Positions 35,368 through 44,609 of a DNA stretch of 64,000 nucleotides are shown here, in pieces. The notes beneath the pieces are model-generated. The model was not told where the DNA came from. It did no database searches and was given only the letters and a program-made list of their open reading frames with translations. This DNA is from Acetobacterium woodii (GTDB lineage: Bacteria > Bacillota > Clostridia > Eubacteriales > Eubacteriaceae): contig JACQZP010000021.1 in the NCBI GenBank assembly GCA_016213825.1, positions 422,360 to 486,359 of the forward strand, read 5' to 3'. Positions within the stretch are counted from its first letter, which is position 1. The number at the start of each line of letters is the position of its first letter. The position numbers and the translations under genes are program-made.

Positions 35368-37683
35368 TTAATTTATCAAACCGATGGTCTTAAGGATATT
35401 ATAACCTAAGCGTCTTTCCTGTCCTTCATAAGGAAAGGCATGCATGACAATCATCGGGTTAAAATTCAATTCAATGATTCCGTAAGCAGAATTGGGATCA
35501 CTGCAATCTTCAATAATAATATCAATGCCGCAAAATTTGGCCTCAAAAGCTTTGGCTGCTTTTAAAGCAATTTCTGAAAAATGCGGATGCATCTTTTCCG
35601 TAAAATCAATGCTGTCGCCGCCGGTACTGATATTAGAATTTCCCCGCAAAAAAATCATTTCGTCTTTTTTAGGCACCGACTGATTGGTGAGACCCTGTTT
35701 TTTTAAAAACATGATCGACTGATCATCCAGTTCAATTTTCTTCAGCGGGCTGGTATGACCATCCCCCCGGTAGGGATGCTTGTTTTTCTCATCAATCAGT
35801 TCCTGGATCGTGGAAACACCGTCGCCCACCACATTGGCCGGACGACGATGGAGCACCGCCACGACCTCATCCCCCATGGTCAGGAAGCGATATTCCAGAC
35901 CGGAAATATAATCCTCGATTAAAATAGTCGTATCATGTTCAAAGGCGATCCGGGCTCCCTCAAGAAGCTCTTCCAGGTTACCACCCTGATCGAAAATGCA
36001 GATTCCCAAACCAAAATTAGTGGATTTTGGCTTAATGACCACTTTTTTACCAATATATTTGGGGAGTTTCTGTTTTGCTTCCTGAAAAGAAAAATATTCT
36101 TCTCCCTCCGGCACTGGCAAACCGGCTTCTTTGAGAATTTTTTTGGTCACTACCTTATTTTCCATCAGCAACGGGGTAATATAGGTGTCTACGCTGGTTT
36201 TGGTGGCCTGCTTGACATATTCCTTGTGGCCATTTTTTTGAAGTAAAACAATATTATCGGCCGCATCCACCGGAGTTACTTTTACCCCTCGGGTCAGCGC
36301 TTCTTTGATTAAGATCTGAGTAGACATCTCCCAGTTTTCAAAGCCCTTCAGGCGATAATGGTCCCGGTCTGATTGGGTCTTGTAATTATTGGCCAGCTCC
36401 AGATTCGCCTCCAGACATCCTTTTTCCTGCATTAATACCTTCAATCGATGGGCATAGGTGGTTTCCGGGTTGGTGACCCGCTGCTGCATGACTGCAATGC
36501 AGGCATCCTGATTTAAATTCAGGTATTCGTTCACCTCCGCCACCTTATCCAGAATATCCTCAGCCCAGGCGGTTTTGAGGGTCCAATGACGATGATCCAA
36601 GAGTTCCAGATCTGGCTCCAGCCCGCTTTCGGCTACTGCAACCTCATTAATCAGGGCTTCCTGCTGCCAAGTCTCAAAAAATTCTTCACCTTCCAATAAA
36701 AGAAAGAGCATGAATATGTTCATGAACTCAAGATCGACTTTGGCAATCCCACATTTATCAAAAACGTTCAGATCGATGGTACGGATTTCCAGGTATTGAA
36801 TACCATCATTTTCCAGCGATTCCAGGACATTACGGACATCTTTCGGTTTTAAGCGGATTTGGGCATAGAGTTCTTTGGCTTCTGATATGTCCCCCCGTTT
36901 CACAAATTCATTGATGCTGCGGATAAATTCTTTGGTGGAACTATAATCAGGGTATAAATCGATTTCGTTTTTATAGCCACTGCAGCTGCCATTTCGGGCT
37001 GAGATCCCGCCTTTTTTGTAACGGGTATCGTTGCCGCAATCGGTCATACACTCTAAACATTCTTTGATATAAGAACTATGCAAACCAGGAGTACAACCCA
37101 TCAAATAAATAATCAGCCAGCGATAACGTAAAAAGTTCCGCAATACTTTTAAGTAAATGCGATCTTTAAATTCTTTATAGGTTTCGTTTGAGTCCGACTC
37201 TTGCCAGATAGTTGTTAAAAAGTCATCACCAAAGGAAAAGTTATAATGAATCCCGGAAATGAGTTGGCGTTTTCCGCCATATTTGGCCATCAGTTTTTCC
37301 CGATAGGCTCTGGCTTTTTTCCCGGCTTCTCCCTGATAAGTGGCGATCGGGATAAACTCATCATCGGGAATGTCACAAGGCATGGAGTACGGCCAATAAA
37401 GTTCATCGTTATTGCCGATTTCACCAATCACAATATCGGTTAAGGCCTCCAGAAAGTCATAGGTTTCATCAACTGAATAAAAAACCGGAGTAACCAGTTC
37501 CACCTGACTTTCTGAAAAATCAGTGGTTATATAAGGATTTTCCAGTTTGTCTCCAAAAATTGGCGGGTGGGGGGTCAGAGCCAGTTTTCCCTGTGGGGTA
37601 ACCCGAAGCCCCTCCCGTTCTACCCCAAACCCTGCGGTTAATATACTTTCTGGTGTCATTTTATTTTTTAATATTTCGATCAT
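35368..37683 (-). CDS. gshF: Bifunctional glutathione synthase (glutamate-cysteine ligase + ATP-grasp GS)
   Basis: 771-aa GshF/GshAB fusion making gamma-Glu-Cys and then glutathione. The N-terminal GshA part (1-~480) shows FGVEREGLRVT, PYITTDFSESQVELVTP and GIHYNFSFGD. The C-terminal ATP-grasp part (about 490-771) shows VVIKPKSTNFGLGICIF, TILIEDYISGLEYRF and the metal-binding IIELNFNPMI. The fused form is typical of Gram-positive bacteria and obligate anaerobes with glutathione. Monocistronic as far as visible; divergent from feo. Confidence 0.95.
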   Translation of the reverse strand: MIEILKNKMTPESILTAGFGVEREGLRVTPQGKLALTPHPPIFGDKLENPYITTDFSESQVELVTPVFYSVDETYDFLEALTDIVIGEIGNNDELYWPYSMPCDIPDDEFIPIATYQGEAGKKARAYREKLMAKYGGKRQLISGIHYNFSFGDDFLTTIWQESDSNETYKEFKDRIYLKVLRNFLRYRWLIIYLMGCTPGLHSSYIKECLECMTDCGNDTRYKKGGISARNGSCSGYKNEIDLYPDYSSTKEFIRSINEFVKRGDISEAKELYAQIRLKPKDVRNVLESLENDGIQYLEIRTIDLNVFDKCGIAKVDLEFMNIFMLFLLLEGEEFFETWQQEALINEVAVAESGLEPDLELLDHRHWTLKTAWAEDILDKVAEVNEYLNLNQDACIAVMQQRVTNPETTYAHRLKVLMQEKGCLEANLELANNYKTQSDRDHYRLKGFENWEMSTQILIKEALTRGVKVTPVDAADNIVLLQKNGHKEYVKQATKTSVDTYITPLLMENKVVTKKILKEAGLPVPEGEEYFSFQEAKQKLPKYIGKKVVIKPKSTNFGLGICIFDQGGNLEELLEGARIAFEHDTTILIEDYISGLEYRFLTMGDEVVAVLHRRPANVVGDGVSTIQELIDEKNKHPYRGDGHTSPLKKIELDDQSIMFLKKQGLTNQSVPKKDEMIFLRGNSNISTGGDSIDFTEKMHPHFSEIALKAAKAFEAKFCGIDIIIEDCSDPNSAYGIIELNFNPMIVMHAFPYEGQERRLGYNILKTIGLIN

Positions 37684-37867
37684 GCTTATAACCTTTCCGT
37701 TGTCGTACAGGTAAAACGGTGTGAACTGTACAAAATTTTTTTAATTATACCATAAAACAGATTAATTCTAACTAACTAATTCCCTTTGTTTGCTAGGGAA
37801 TAACATTTATTTTCTTTTTATATTCTTAACAGCTTTTTTTAATTTCATTCTTTATTTATTAAAACTA

Positions 37868-37896
37868 TTGACAAATAAAACGCGCAGTGTTAGACT
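37868..37896 (+). promoter_or_regulatory. Promoter of the feo operon
   Basis: TTGACA (37868-37873), 17-nt spacer, TAGACT (37891-37896). Confidence 0.7.
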
Positions 37897-37902
37897 TTAC
37901 TC

Positions 37903-37928
37903 ATTGAGTTAGAATATACTAACTCAAT
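37903..37928. promoter_or_regulatory. feo operator candidate 1
   Basis: Perfect 10-bp inverted repeat ATTGAGTTAG-N6-CTAACTCAAT starting 7 nt after the -10 box, so it covers the transcription start. The core GTTAG-N6-CTAAC repeats at 37944. Resembles DtxR/IdeR-type iron-box symmetry more than a Fur box; regulator identity is inference. Confidence 0.7.
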
Positions 37929-37943
37929 TTTTATAAAATACAA

Positions 37944-37959
37944 GTTAGATGTTTCTAAC
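37944..37959. promoter_or_regulatory. feo operator candidate 2
   Basis: Inverted repeat GTTAGA-TGTT-TCTAAC (GTTAG-N6-CTAAC core), immediately upstream of the AGGAGG site of the first feoA; binding here could also block translation initiation or elongation of the transcript. Confidence 0.6.
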
Positions 37960-37976
37960 CTTTCAGGAGGATGACC

Positions 37977-38186
37977 ATGCTGCTATCTATGGCAACACCT
38001 GGAGAAAAAAACTCCATTAAAAAAATTACCGGCAAAGATACTACTCATCAATTTTTGGCAAGCCTTGGCTTTGTTGAGGGAGCTGATGTTACCATCATTT
38101 CCGAACTTGCAGGGAATATTATTTTAATTATCAAAGATACTCGGGTTGCTATTGATAAGAGCATGGCCAACCGCATTATAATTTAA
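37977..38186 (+). CDS. feoA: FeoA domain protein, copy 1
   Basis: 69 aa, SH3-like FeoA, small cytoplasmic partner of FeoB in Fe(II) uptake. Start ATG 37977 is chosen over ATG 37971, because AGGAGG abuts the latter. Shows LGFVEGADVTIISELAGNIILIIKDTRVAIDKSMA, the usual FeoA core. 10 nt upstream of the second feoA. Confidence 0.88.
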   Translation: MLLSMATPGEKNSIKKITGKDTTHQFLASLGFVEGADVTIISELAGNIILIIKDTRVAIDKSMANRIII

Positions 38187-38196
38187 GGAGAGCCCC

Positions 38197-38427
38197 ATGA
38201 ATACAATGAAAACACTAAAATCCGTCAAATGTGGTGAGTCCACCACGGTTGTTAGGCTTCACGGCCAAGGTCCCATCAAACGTCGCATTATGGATATGGG
38301 TATTACCAAAGGCGTTAATATTTTTGTGCGCAAGGTCGCCCCGCTGGGTGATCCCATTGAGATAACCGTTCTTGATTATGAACTGAGCATTCGCAAACAG
38401 GATGCTGAATTAATCGAGGTTGTATAA
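38197..38427 (+). CDS. feoA: FeoA domain protein, copy 2
   Basis: 76 aa, second FeoA: CGESTTVVRLHGQGPIKRRIMDMGITKGVNIFVRK, then PLGDPIEITVLDYELSIRKQDAELI. It is closer to the FeoA consensus than copy 1. AAGGAG 6 nt before ATG 38197. Double FeoA before FeoB is common in Clostridia. Confidence 0.92.
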   Translation: MNTMKTLKSVKCGESTTVVRLHGQGPIKRRIMDMGITKGVNIFVRKVAPLGDPIEITVLDYELSIRKQDAELIEVV

Positions 38428-38568
38428 ATTATTGACATCCTAGTTTTTGATGAATTCTTTATTTTATTACAATCTGACCGGGTTTTCTGACCTGCTATTG
38501 CACTTATTGAACTCGATCACAATTAACTAAGAGCACTTTCGTTTTTCTGCATTTTATTTGTATTTTTC

Positions 38569-38592
38569 GACAGCTTAGGCTGTCAAATTTTT
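38569..38592 (+). promoter_or_regulatory. Hairpin between feoA2 and feoB
   Basis: GACAGC-TTAG-GCTGTC followed by AAATTTTT, 48 nt before feoB; a weak terminator or attenuator that could lower feoB relative to feoA. Confidence 0.5.
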
Positions 38593-38639
38593 GCTGAAAC
38601 TGTTAGCTGCAACTACCAATTAAAAGAGGAGAACTTTAT

Positions 38640-40787
38640 ATGAATTTAAAAATAGCATTAGTTGGTAATCCCAACTGCGGTAAAACAACCATGTTCAACG
38701 CCCTTACCGGCAGCTCTCAATACGTCGGCAATTGGCCGGGGGTTACCGTGGAGAAAAAATCTGGCAAACTAAAAAACCACAGTGATGTAGAAATCATCGA
38801 TTTACCGGGCATCTATTCCCTGTCCCCCTATACCCTGGAGGAAGTTATTTCACGAAATTATCTGCTAAACGAGAAACCCGACGTGCTGATTAACATTGTC
38901 GACAGCAGCAATATCGAACGAAATTTATATTTAACCACCCAATTGCTGGAAATGGGCATTCCCATGATTCTGGCTTTGAATATGACCGATATTGTCAGAA
39001 AACGTGGGGATGTCATCAATGTTAAGGCTCTGGCGAAACGGCTGGGCTGCGAAGTCATTGAAACCGCTGCAGTCAAAAGCGAAGGCTGTACTGAGGTGGC
39101 CGAGAAAGCCATTGCCTTGGCTAAAGCCAAACAACATTCCAAACCGCTGCAGCTTTTTTCAGCCGAAGTTACGGAAACCCTTAAACAGATTGAAGCAATT
39201 ATAATAGAAACCAAATCAAGGGAGCACGCCGATTTTTATGCCCTCAAGCAGTTCGAACGCGATGAAAAGGCAATTGAGCAGCTTAACCTGCCGGAATCTG
39301 CAATGCAACTGATCGCTGCACTTACGGAAGCCTGTGAAGATGCTTTGGATGATGACAGTGAAAGCATTATCACCTATGAACGCTATCAGACCATCGGCCG
39401 GATTGTTGCGGACACGATTAAGAAAAAAGCCAGTTCTGGCATGACCACCTCAGATAAAATTGACCGGGTGGTGACCAATCGTTTCCTGGCCTTGCCGATT
39501 TTTGCCGGAATTATGTTTTTGATGTATTTTGTTTCAGTTTCCACCGTTGGTGCCTGGGCCACCGATTGGGCCAATGATGTACTGTTCGGGCAAATTATCA
39601 CACCCGGAGCGGAGAACTTGCTTATGACGCTTGGCACAGCTGACTGGTTGAACTCACTGATTCTTAATGGAATTATCGGTGGCGTTGGGGCAATACTGGG
39701 CTTTGTGCCCCAGATGTTTGTCCTGTTTTTCTTTCTGGCGATTCTGGAAGATTGTGGTTACATGGCCCGGGTTGCTTTTATTATGGATCGGGTGTTCCGC
39801 AAATTCGGGCTTTCCGGCAAGTCATTTATTCCGCTATTAATCGGCACTGGTTGCAGTGTCCCTGGAATTATGGCCTCCCGGACCATTGAAAATGAGCGGG
39901 ACCGCAAAATGACGATTATGACCACCTCCTTTATTCCCTGCTCCGCCAAGCTGCCAATTATCGCCCTGATCGCCGGCGCCTTATTCCCGGGATCAGTGTG
40001 GGTGGCCCCTTCGGCTTATTTTATCGGCGTGGCGTCGATTATTGTTTCGGGAATTGTTTTAAAGAAAACCCGGGGCTTCAGCGGCGATCCAGCGCCCTTT
40101 ATTATGGAGTTGCCGACCTACCATATTCCTGGAGCCAAAGGGGTGCTGATTCACATGTGGGAGCGGGGTAAGTCTTTTATTAAAAAAGCCGGAACGATTA
40201 TTTTTGTGGCCAGCATTACCATCTGGTTCTTAAGTTCCTTTAACTGGACCCTGACAATGGTGGACACCTCAGATTCGATTTTGGCCTCCCTGGGCATGAT
40301 TATCGCCCCCATCTTTGCACCGCTTGGTTTTGGCAACTGGGAATCAACCGTTGCCGCAATTACCGGTTTGATTGCCAAAGAAACGATTGTCAGTACCTTT
40401 GGGGTACTCTTCGGGTTTGCTGAAGTTGCTGCAGATGGCACTGAAATCTGGCCTCTACTGCAGCAATCCTTTACCCAATTATCGGCATTTTCGTTCCTGG
40501 TCTTCAATCTGCTCTGTGCCCCCTGCTTTGCCGCCATTGGCGCTATTCGCCAGGAAATGGGCAGTGCCAAATGGACACTGATCGCGGTGGGCTATCAAAC
40601 CGCTTTTGCCTACACCATTGCCCTGATCATTTATCAGCTGGGGTTATTCTTTACCGGTGGCGGCTTTGGCTTCTTTACCGCAGTGGCGATCCTGCTGATT
40701 TTAGCACTGCTTTATCTGCTCTTTAGAAAACCGGTTGTGCCTTCAAAAACCACTAAAAAACAACTGACTCCGATTGAGGAGCTTTAG
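38640..40787 (+). CDS. feoB: Ferrous iron transporter FeoB
   Basis: 715-aa membrane protein with N-terminal G domain: G1 GNPNCGKTTMFNAL, G3 DLPGIYSLSPYTLEE, G4 NMTDIV. A helical GDI-like spacer (about 165-270) precedes a polytopic membrane domain with two Gate motifs (GSVPGI-like GCSVPGIMASR, and a C-terminal gate repeat). Imports Fe(II) under anoxia. RBS AGAGGAG before ATG 38640. C-terminus ends in a basic cytoplasmic tail. Terminator follows. Confidence 0.97.
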   Translation: MNLKIALVGNPNCGKTTMFNALTGSSQYVGNWPGVTVEKKSGKLKNHSDVEIIDLPGIYSLSPYTLEEVISRNYLLNEKPDVLINIVDSSNIERNLYLTTQLLEMGIPMILALNMTDIVRKRGDVINVKALAKRLGCEVIETAAVKSEGCTEVAEKAIALAKAKQHSKPLQLFSAEVTETLKQIEAIIIETKSREHADFYALKQFERDEKAIEQLNLPESAMQLIAALTEACEDALDDDSESIITYERYQTIGRIVADTIKKKASSGMTTSDKIDRVVTNRFLALPIFAGIMFLMYFVSVSTVGAWATDWANDVLFGQIITPGAENLLMTLGTADWLNSLILNGIIGGVGAILGFVPQMFVLFFFLAILEDCGYMARVAFIMDRVFRKFGLSGKSFIPLLIGTGCSVPGIMASRTIENERDRKMTIMTTSFIPCSAKLPIIALIAGALFPGSVWVAPSAYFIGVASIIVSGIVLKKTRGFSGDPAPFIMELPTYHIPGAKGVLIHMWERGKSFIKKAGTIIFVASITIWFLSSFNWTLTMVDTSDSILASLGMIIAPIFAPLGFGNWESTVAAITGLIAKETIVSTFGVLFGFAEVAADGTEIWPLLQQSFTQLSAFSFLVFNLLCAPCFAAIGAIRQEMGSAKWTLIAVGYQTAFAYTIALIIYQLGLFFTGGGFGFFTAVAILLILALLYLLFRKPVVPSKTTKKQLTPIEEL

Positions 40788-40810
40788 AGTTTATTGATAA
40801 AAACAAAAAT

Positions 40811-40853
40811 AGCCGAAAGAAAAAGTTTGCGCTTTTCTTCTGGCTGTTTTTTT
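40811..40853 (+). terminator. Terminator of feoB
   Basis: Stem AGCCGAAAGAAAAG / CTTTTCTTCTGGCT followed by seven Ts. Confidence 0.85.
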
Positions 40854-41035
40854 ATTTATTGTAAACTCAACCCTTTTTTAGCAGATTCAATCTCGCAAAC
40901 AACTTAATCATTGATGATTGCCCAACAAAAAAAGAAGCGCAACCGATCGTTTTCTGATAAAATAAATTTACTAAAACAAATCTGGTAAAATAAACTAATA
41001 ACCAGATCAGCTACATTTAAAGGAGAAAACCACCA

Positions 41036-41521
41036 ATGGCTAAACCGAAAGAAGTCAAAACCAATGCGATGCGCATTTTGGATAAATTGAAGATTGACTA
41101 TACCCATCAAACCTATGCATGCGATGAATTTGTGGATGGACTACAGACGGCGGACCTCTTAAATCTACCCTATGAACGGGTCTATAAGACCCTGGTAACT
41201 GAAGGCAAAAGCAAGAATTATTTTGTCTTTGTAATCCCCATCGACAAGGAACTGGATATGAAGAAAGCCGCCAAAGCGGTAGGCGAAAAAGCAGTAGCGA
41301 TGATTCATTTAAAAGATCTGACCGCCATTACCGGCTATGTCCGGGGCGGTTGTACCGCCATTGGCATGAAAAAGCAGTTTACCACCGTCATCAACGATAC
41401 CGCCAGCGAGCTTGATAAAATCTATATCAGCGGCGGCAAAATCGGGCTGCAGCTTCAATTGCGCCCTGATGATTTCTGTACTGCTGCTCCGGCTGTTTAT
41501 GGGGATGTGGTCAATTCCTGA
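41036..41521 (+). CDS. ybaK: Cys-tRNA(Pro)/Cys-tRNA(Cys) deacylase
   Basis: 161-aa YbaK/EbsC family trans-editing protein that hydrolyses mischarged Cys-tRNA(Pro). Family features: KTNAMRILDKLKIDYTHQTYA, VYKTLVTEGKSKNYFVFVIP, the catalytic Lys in KKAAKAVGEKAVAMI and YVRGGCTAIGMKK. ATG 41036 with AAAGGAG upstream. Single-gene unit. Confidence 0.93.
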   Translation: MAKPKEVKTNAMRILDKLKIDYTHQTYACDEFVDGLQTADLLNLPYERVYKTLVTEGKSKNYFVFVIPIDKELDMKKAAKAVGEKAVAMIHLKDLTAITGYVRGGCTAIGMKKQFTTVINDTASELDKIYISGGKIGLQLQLRPDDFCTAAPAVYGDVVNS

Positions 41522-41552
41522 GAAAGTTGAAATATCAAACTGAATAAAACCT

Positions 41553-41597
41553 AAAAAAACAGGAACTGCACCTAAAGCGACAGCTCCTGTTTTTTGT
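41553..41597. terminator. Bidirectional terminator
   Basis: AACAGGAACTG / CAGCTCCTGTT stem with A run on the left and T run on the right, between convergent ybaK and cadA. Close in sequence to the lon terminator. Confidence 0.8.
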
Positions 41598-41617
41598 TGG
41601 GAAATTATTTTATTATT

Positions 41618-43987
41618 TTAAATGTTTTTGGTATTCATTACTCGCATTGCATTAAAGACGGCAATCAGGGTCACGCCGACATCGGCAAAGACAGCTTCCC
41701 ACATGGTCGCCACGCCAAACATGGCCATGATCAGAAACACCGCTTTAATCCCCAAAGCAAAAACAATATTCTGGAGGACAATTTTCCGGGTCTTCCGGGC
41801 AATTTTAATGGCTGTGACAATTTTTGACGGCTCATCAGTCATAATCACAATATCGGCGGCTTCAATGGCGGCGTCCGAACCCAGACCGCCCATGGCCATG
41901 CCGATATCGGCTCGGGCCAGCACTGGCGCATCGTTGATGCCATCGCCGACAAAGATAATTTTTTCTTTGTTGGATTTATGGCTTTCCAGCCATTCGAATT
42001 TGTCAACCTTGTCTGCCGGAAGCAATTCCGAATAGACCTGATCGAGACCCAATTGTTGACCGATCTGGTCGCCGACCTGCTTGAGGTCACCGGTGAGCAT
42101 GACAGTTTTTTTAATGCCGATGGCTTTGAGTGACTTGATCGCCTGGGCAGCATCTTCTTTGACCTCATCAGAAATAATCAGATGACCGGCATAGACCTGG
42201 TCGACTGCCAGATAAACCACGGTTCCCAAAGTCTCGAAGGGGCTGATTGGGATGTTCTTATCCGCCATCAAACGGCTATTGCCGGCTAATACTTCCTGGT
42301 TGTCGATGGTGACCCGGAGGCCGGAGCCCGGCAGTTCCTGATGGTTCTGAATACGGTCTTGCTGGATCTCTTCAGGATAGGCCGTAACAATCGATTTGGC
42401 GATCGGGTGATTGGAAAAACTTTCGGCATGGGCGGCATAATCCAGTAGCGCTGCGGCACTGAAGCCCGACTGGGGATTAATTTCGGTGACCTTGAAAACT
42501 CCTTTGGTCAGGGTGCCGGTTTTATCAAACACCACGGTCTCAACGCTGTTTAAGGCTTCCAGATAGTTGCTCCCTTTTATCAGGATCCCCATCTTAGAGG
42601 CCCCGCCTATCCCGCCGAAGAAGCCCAGCGGAATCGAAATAACCAGGGCACAGGGACAGGACACCACGAGAAAAATCAGCGCCCGATAGATCCAATCGGC
42701 GAAAGTCGCCCCGGGAATCAGTAGTGGCGGAATGACCCCTAACGCCAGGGCAGCAAAAACCACTGCCGGGGTATAATAACGGGCAAATTTCGTAATAAAC
42801 TTTTCCGTGGGGGCTTTACGGCTGCTGGCATTCTGGACCAGATCTAAAATCTTGGCCACCGTGGATTCACCAAAAGTTTTGGTGACCTTAATGGTTAAGA
42901 CCCCATTCTTATTGATAAAGCCGCTGAGCGCTGCCGCTCCGGGGGCTAATTCCCGGGGCAGCGATTCGCCGGTGAGGGCTGAGGTGTCCGCCATGGAGAT
43001 CCCCGCGTCTACCACCCCATCCAGAGGAATTTTTTCGCCGGGCTTAACAAGGATGATGTCGCCGACTTTGACCTCTTCCGGAGCGACCTTACGGAAGCTG
43101 TCGCCGACTTTCAGATTGGCATAATCCGGCCGGATATCCATTAATGCGCTGATCGATTTCCGGGAGTGATCCACTGCCATATCCTGGAACAGCTCGCCAA
43201 CCAGATAAAACATCATTACTGCTACCCCTTCCGGGTACTGGCCGACTAAAAAGGCCCCAATAGTGGCAACAGTCATCAGAAAATGTTCGCTGAAGACCTG
43301 ACCGCTGGCGATTCCCTTAATGGCCCGCCACACCACATCACCGCCGACAATCAGATAGGATACTAAAAACAGACTGATTTCGAGCCAATCGGGCAGACTG
43401 AAAAGCAGCACCACGGCAAATAGTGTTCCGCCAAGAGCCAGTTTGGTCAGCAGTTTTTTACGTTGACCGCCCTCTTCCCCTTCCTGCCGAGCTAGTTCCG
43501 GTGCGCCGGGGTTGGCCTGATTATCGGCCAGGATTACCCGTACCCCCGGCTCAATTTTGTTGACAATCGCTTCGATTTGTTGGAATAAGGCCGACAGACT
43601 GACCTGAGGCTCGGTTTTCAGGGTCAGTTTTTTTGAAATGAAATCGATGGAAGCGGCGGTGACACCGGCCTGTTTGCCGACTTCGGTTTCGATTTTCGAG
43701 GCGCAATTGGCACAGCAAAGCCCTTCGAGGATAAAAACTTTTCGAAGGCTGTTAATCACCAGTTTTTCTTTAACCAGAACCCCTGGTTCGTGCTTATAGA
43801 CGATTGTCTTCACCTGCTCCACAATGCCCGCGGTTTCACTATCTGCGGCGGCAGTTTCAATAACTAAGGTTTTGCTGATAAAATTCATACTGGCAGTAAT
43901 CCCCGGGATGGCATTGACTTCCTGTTCGATCTTAGCCGCACAGTTGGCGCAGCACAAGCCGTCGAGTATTAATTCTTTTTTTGTCAT
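41618..43987 (-). CDS. cadA: Heavy-metal P1B-type ATPase (Cd/Zn/Pb efflux)
   Basis: 789 aa. Two N-terminal HMA metal-binding domains (about 1-75 and 80-155), each with the motif GLCCANCAAKIE or GLCCANCASKIE. Then membrane helices, the TGE actuator (SALTGESLPRE), the CPC ion motif in SCPCALVISIPLGFFGG (about 444), phosphorylation Asp in DKTGTLTKG (about 489) and GDGINDAPVLARADIGMAMG. The CPC plus C-terminal region fits the Zn/Cd/Pb subgroup. It lies 12 nt after the ArsR/SmtB-type repressor gene, forming a cadC-cadA operon. Confidence 0.95.
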   Translation of the reverse strand: MTKKELILDGLCCANCAAKIEQEVNAIPGITASMNFISKTLVIETAAADSETAGIVEQVKTIVYKHEPGVLVKEKLVINSLRKVFILEGLCCANCASKIETEVGKQAGVTAASIDFISKKLTLKTEPQVSLSALFQQIEAIVNKIEPGVRVILADNQANPGAPELARQEGEEGGQRKKLLTKLALGGTLFAVVLLFSLPDWLEISLFLVSYLIVGGDVVWRAIKGIASGQVFSEHFLMTVATIGAFLVGQYPEGVAVMMFYLVGELFQDMAVDHSRKSISALMDIRPDYANLKVGDSFRKVAPEEVKVGDIILVKPGEKIPLDGVVDAGISMADTSALTGESLPRELAPGAAALSGFINKNGVLTIKVTKTFGESTVAKILDLVQNASSRKAPTEKFITKFARYYTPAVVFAALALGVIPPLLIPGATFADWIYRALIFLVVSCPCALVISIPLGFFGGIGGASKMGILIKGSNYLEALNSVETVVFDKTGTLTKGVFKVTEINPQSGFSAAALLDYAAHAESFSNHPIAKSIVTAYPEEIQQDRIQNHQELPGSGLRVTIDNQEVLAGNSRLMADKNIPISPFETLGTVVYLAVDQVYAGHLIISDEVKEDAAQAIKSLKAIGIKKTVMLTGDLKQVGDQIGQQLGLDQVYSELLPADKVDKFEWLESHKSNKEKIIFVGDGINDAPVLARADIGMAMGGLGSDAAIEAADIVIMTDEPSKIVTAIKIARKTRKIVLQNIVFALGIKAVFLIMAMFGVATMWEAVFADVGVTLIAVFNAMRVMNTKNI

Positions 43988-43999
43988 GGCGGTTTTCTC

Positions 44000-44374
44000 C
44001 TAGCTGTTTTCCTCTGAAATATGAACCAGACCCTGTTCAAAGATTTGTTTAACATGCTCATCATTTAACGAATAAAAGACAATTTTTCCATCTTTGCGGC
44101 TCTTGACCAAGTTGGCATTTTTTAAAATCCGCAGCTGGTGGGAAATAGCCGATTGGGTCATATTCAGCAAATAAGCAATATCACAGACACAAATCTCGGC
44201 TTCATCCAAGGCCCAAAGGATTTTTATTCTGGTGGAATCGCCAAAAACCTTAAACAATTCTGCCAGATCATAGAGCGTTTCTTCCGGGGGCATTTTTTCT
44301 TTGACCTGATTGACGATGTCCTCATGGATCACATCACAATGACAGCGATCGATGGGCGGTAATTTATTAGACAT
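44000..44374 (-). CDS. cadC: ArsR/SmtB family metal-sensing repressor (CadC type)
   Basis: 124 aa. Winged helix with LAELFKVFGDSTRIKILWAL and TQSAISHQLRILKNANLV. The alpha-3 metal site EICVCD and N-terminal CHCD cysteines match the CadC-type Cd/Pb/Zn site. Metal binding would release DNA and induce cadA. ATG 44374 with AGAGGTG upstream; operator-like palindrome overlaps the -35 region. Confidence 0.93.
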   Translation of the reverse strand: MSNKLPPIDRCHCDVIHEDIVNQVKEKMPPEETLYDLAELFKVFGDSTRIKILWALDEAEICVCDIAYLLNMTQSAISHQLRILKNANLVKSRKDGKIVFYSLNDEHVKQIFEQGLVHISEENS

Positions 44375-44391
44375 GGTTCACCTCTTCTTTT

Positions 44392-44435
44392 ATTATATAG
44401 CATCATAACGCATGAACAATTGAGCAATCATTCAT
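44392..44435 (-). promoter_or_regulatory. cadC-cadA promoter with operator-like palindrome
   Basis: Minus strand TATAAT at 44397-44392 and TTGTTC 16 nt upstream. The -35 area lies inside an imperfect inverted repeat with ATGAA (44412) and TTCAT (44431) arms, similar in form to ArsR/SmtB operators. Confidence 0.6.
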
Positions 44436-44545
44436 ATATCGTATGGCAATTATACCTCTGGCTTCCTCTTTTTGTCAATCTCTTTTATTTATATACAATG
44501 ATTTAAAATACAATAACTTTAAAAAAATATTGCACTATAAAAACA

Positions 44546-44574
44546 TTGCAACATTCATCCTTTTCGTGTATAAA
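44546..44574 (+). promoter_or_regulatory. Promoter of the amidase gene
   Basis: TTGCAA (44546-44551), 17-nt spacer, TATAAA (44569-44574). Confidence 0.7.
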
Positions 44575-44609
44575 TATAATAAACTATTTGTGTAATTAAG
44601 GAGATAATA

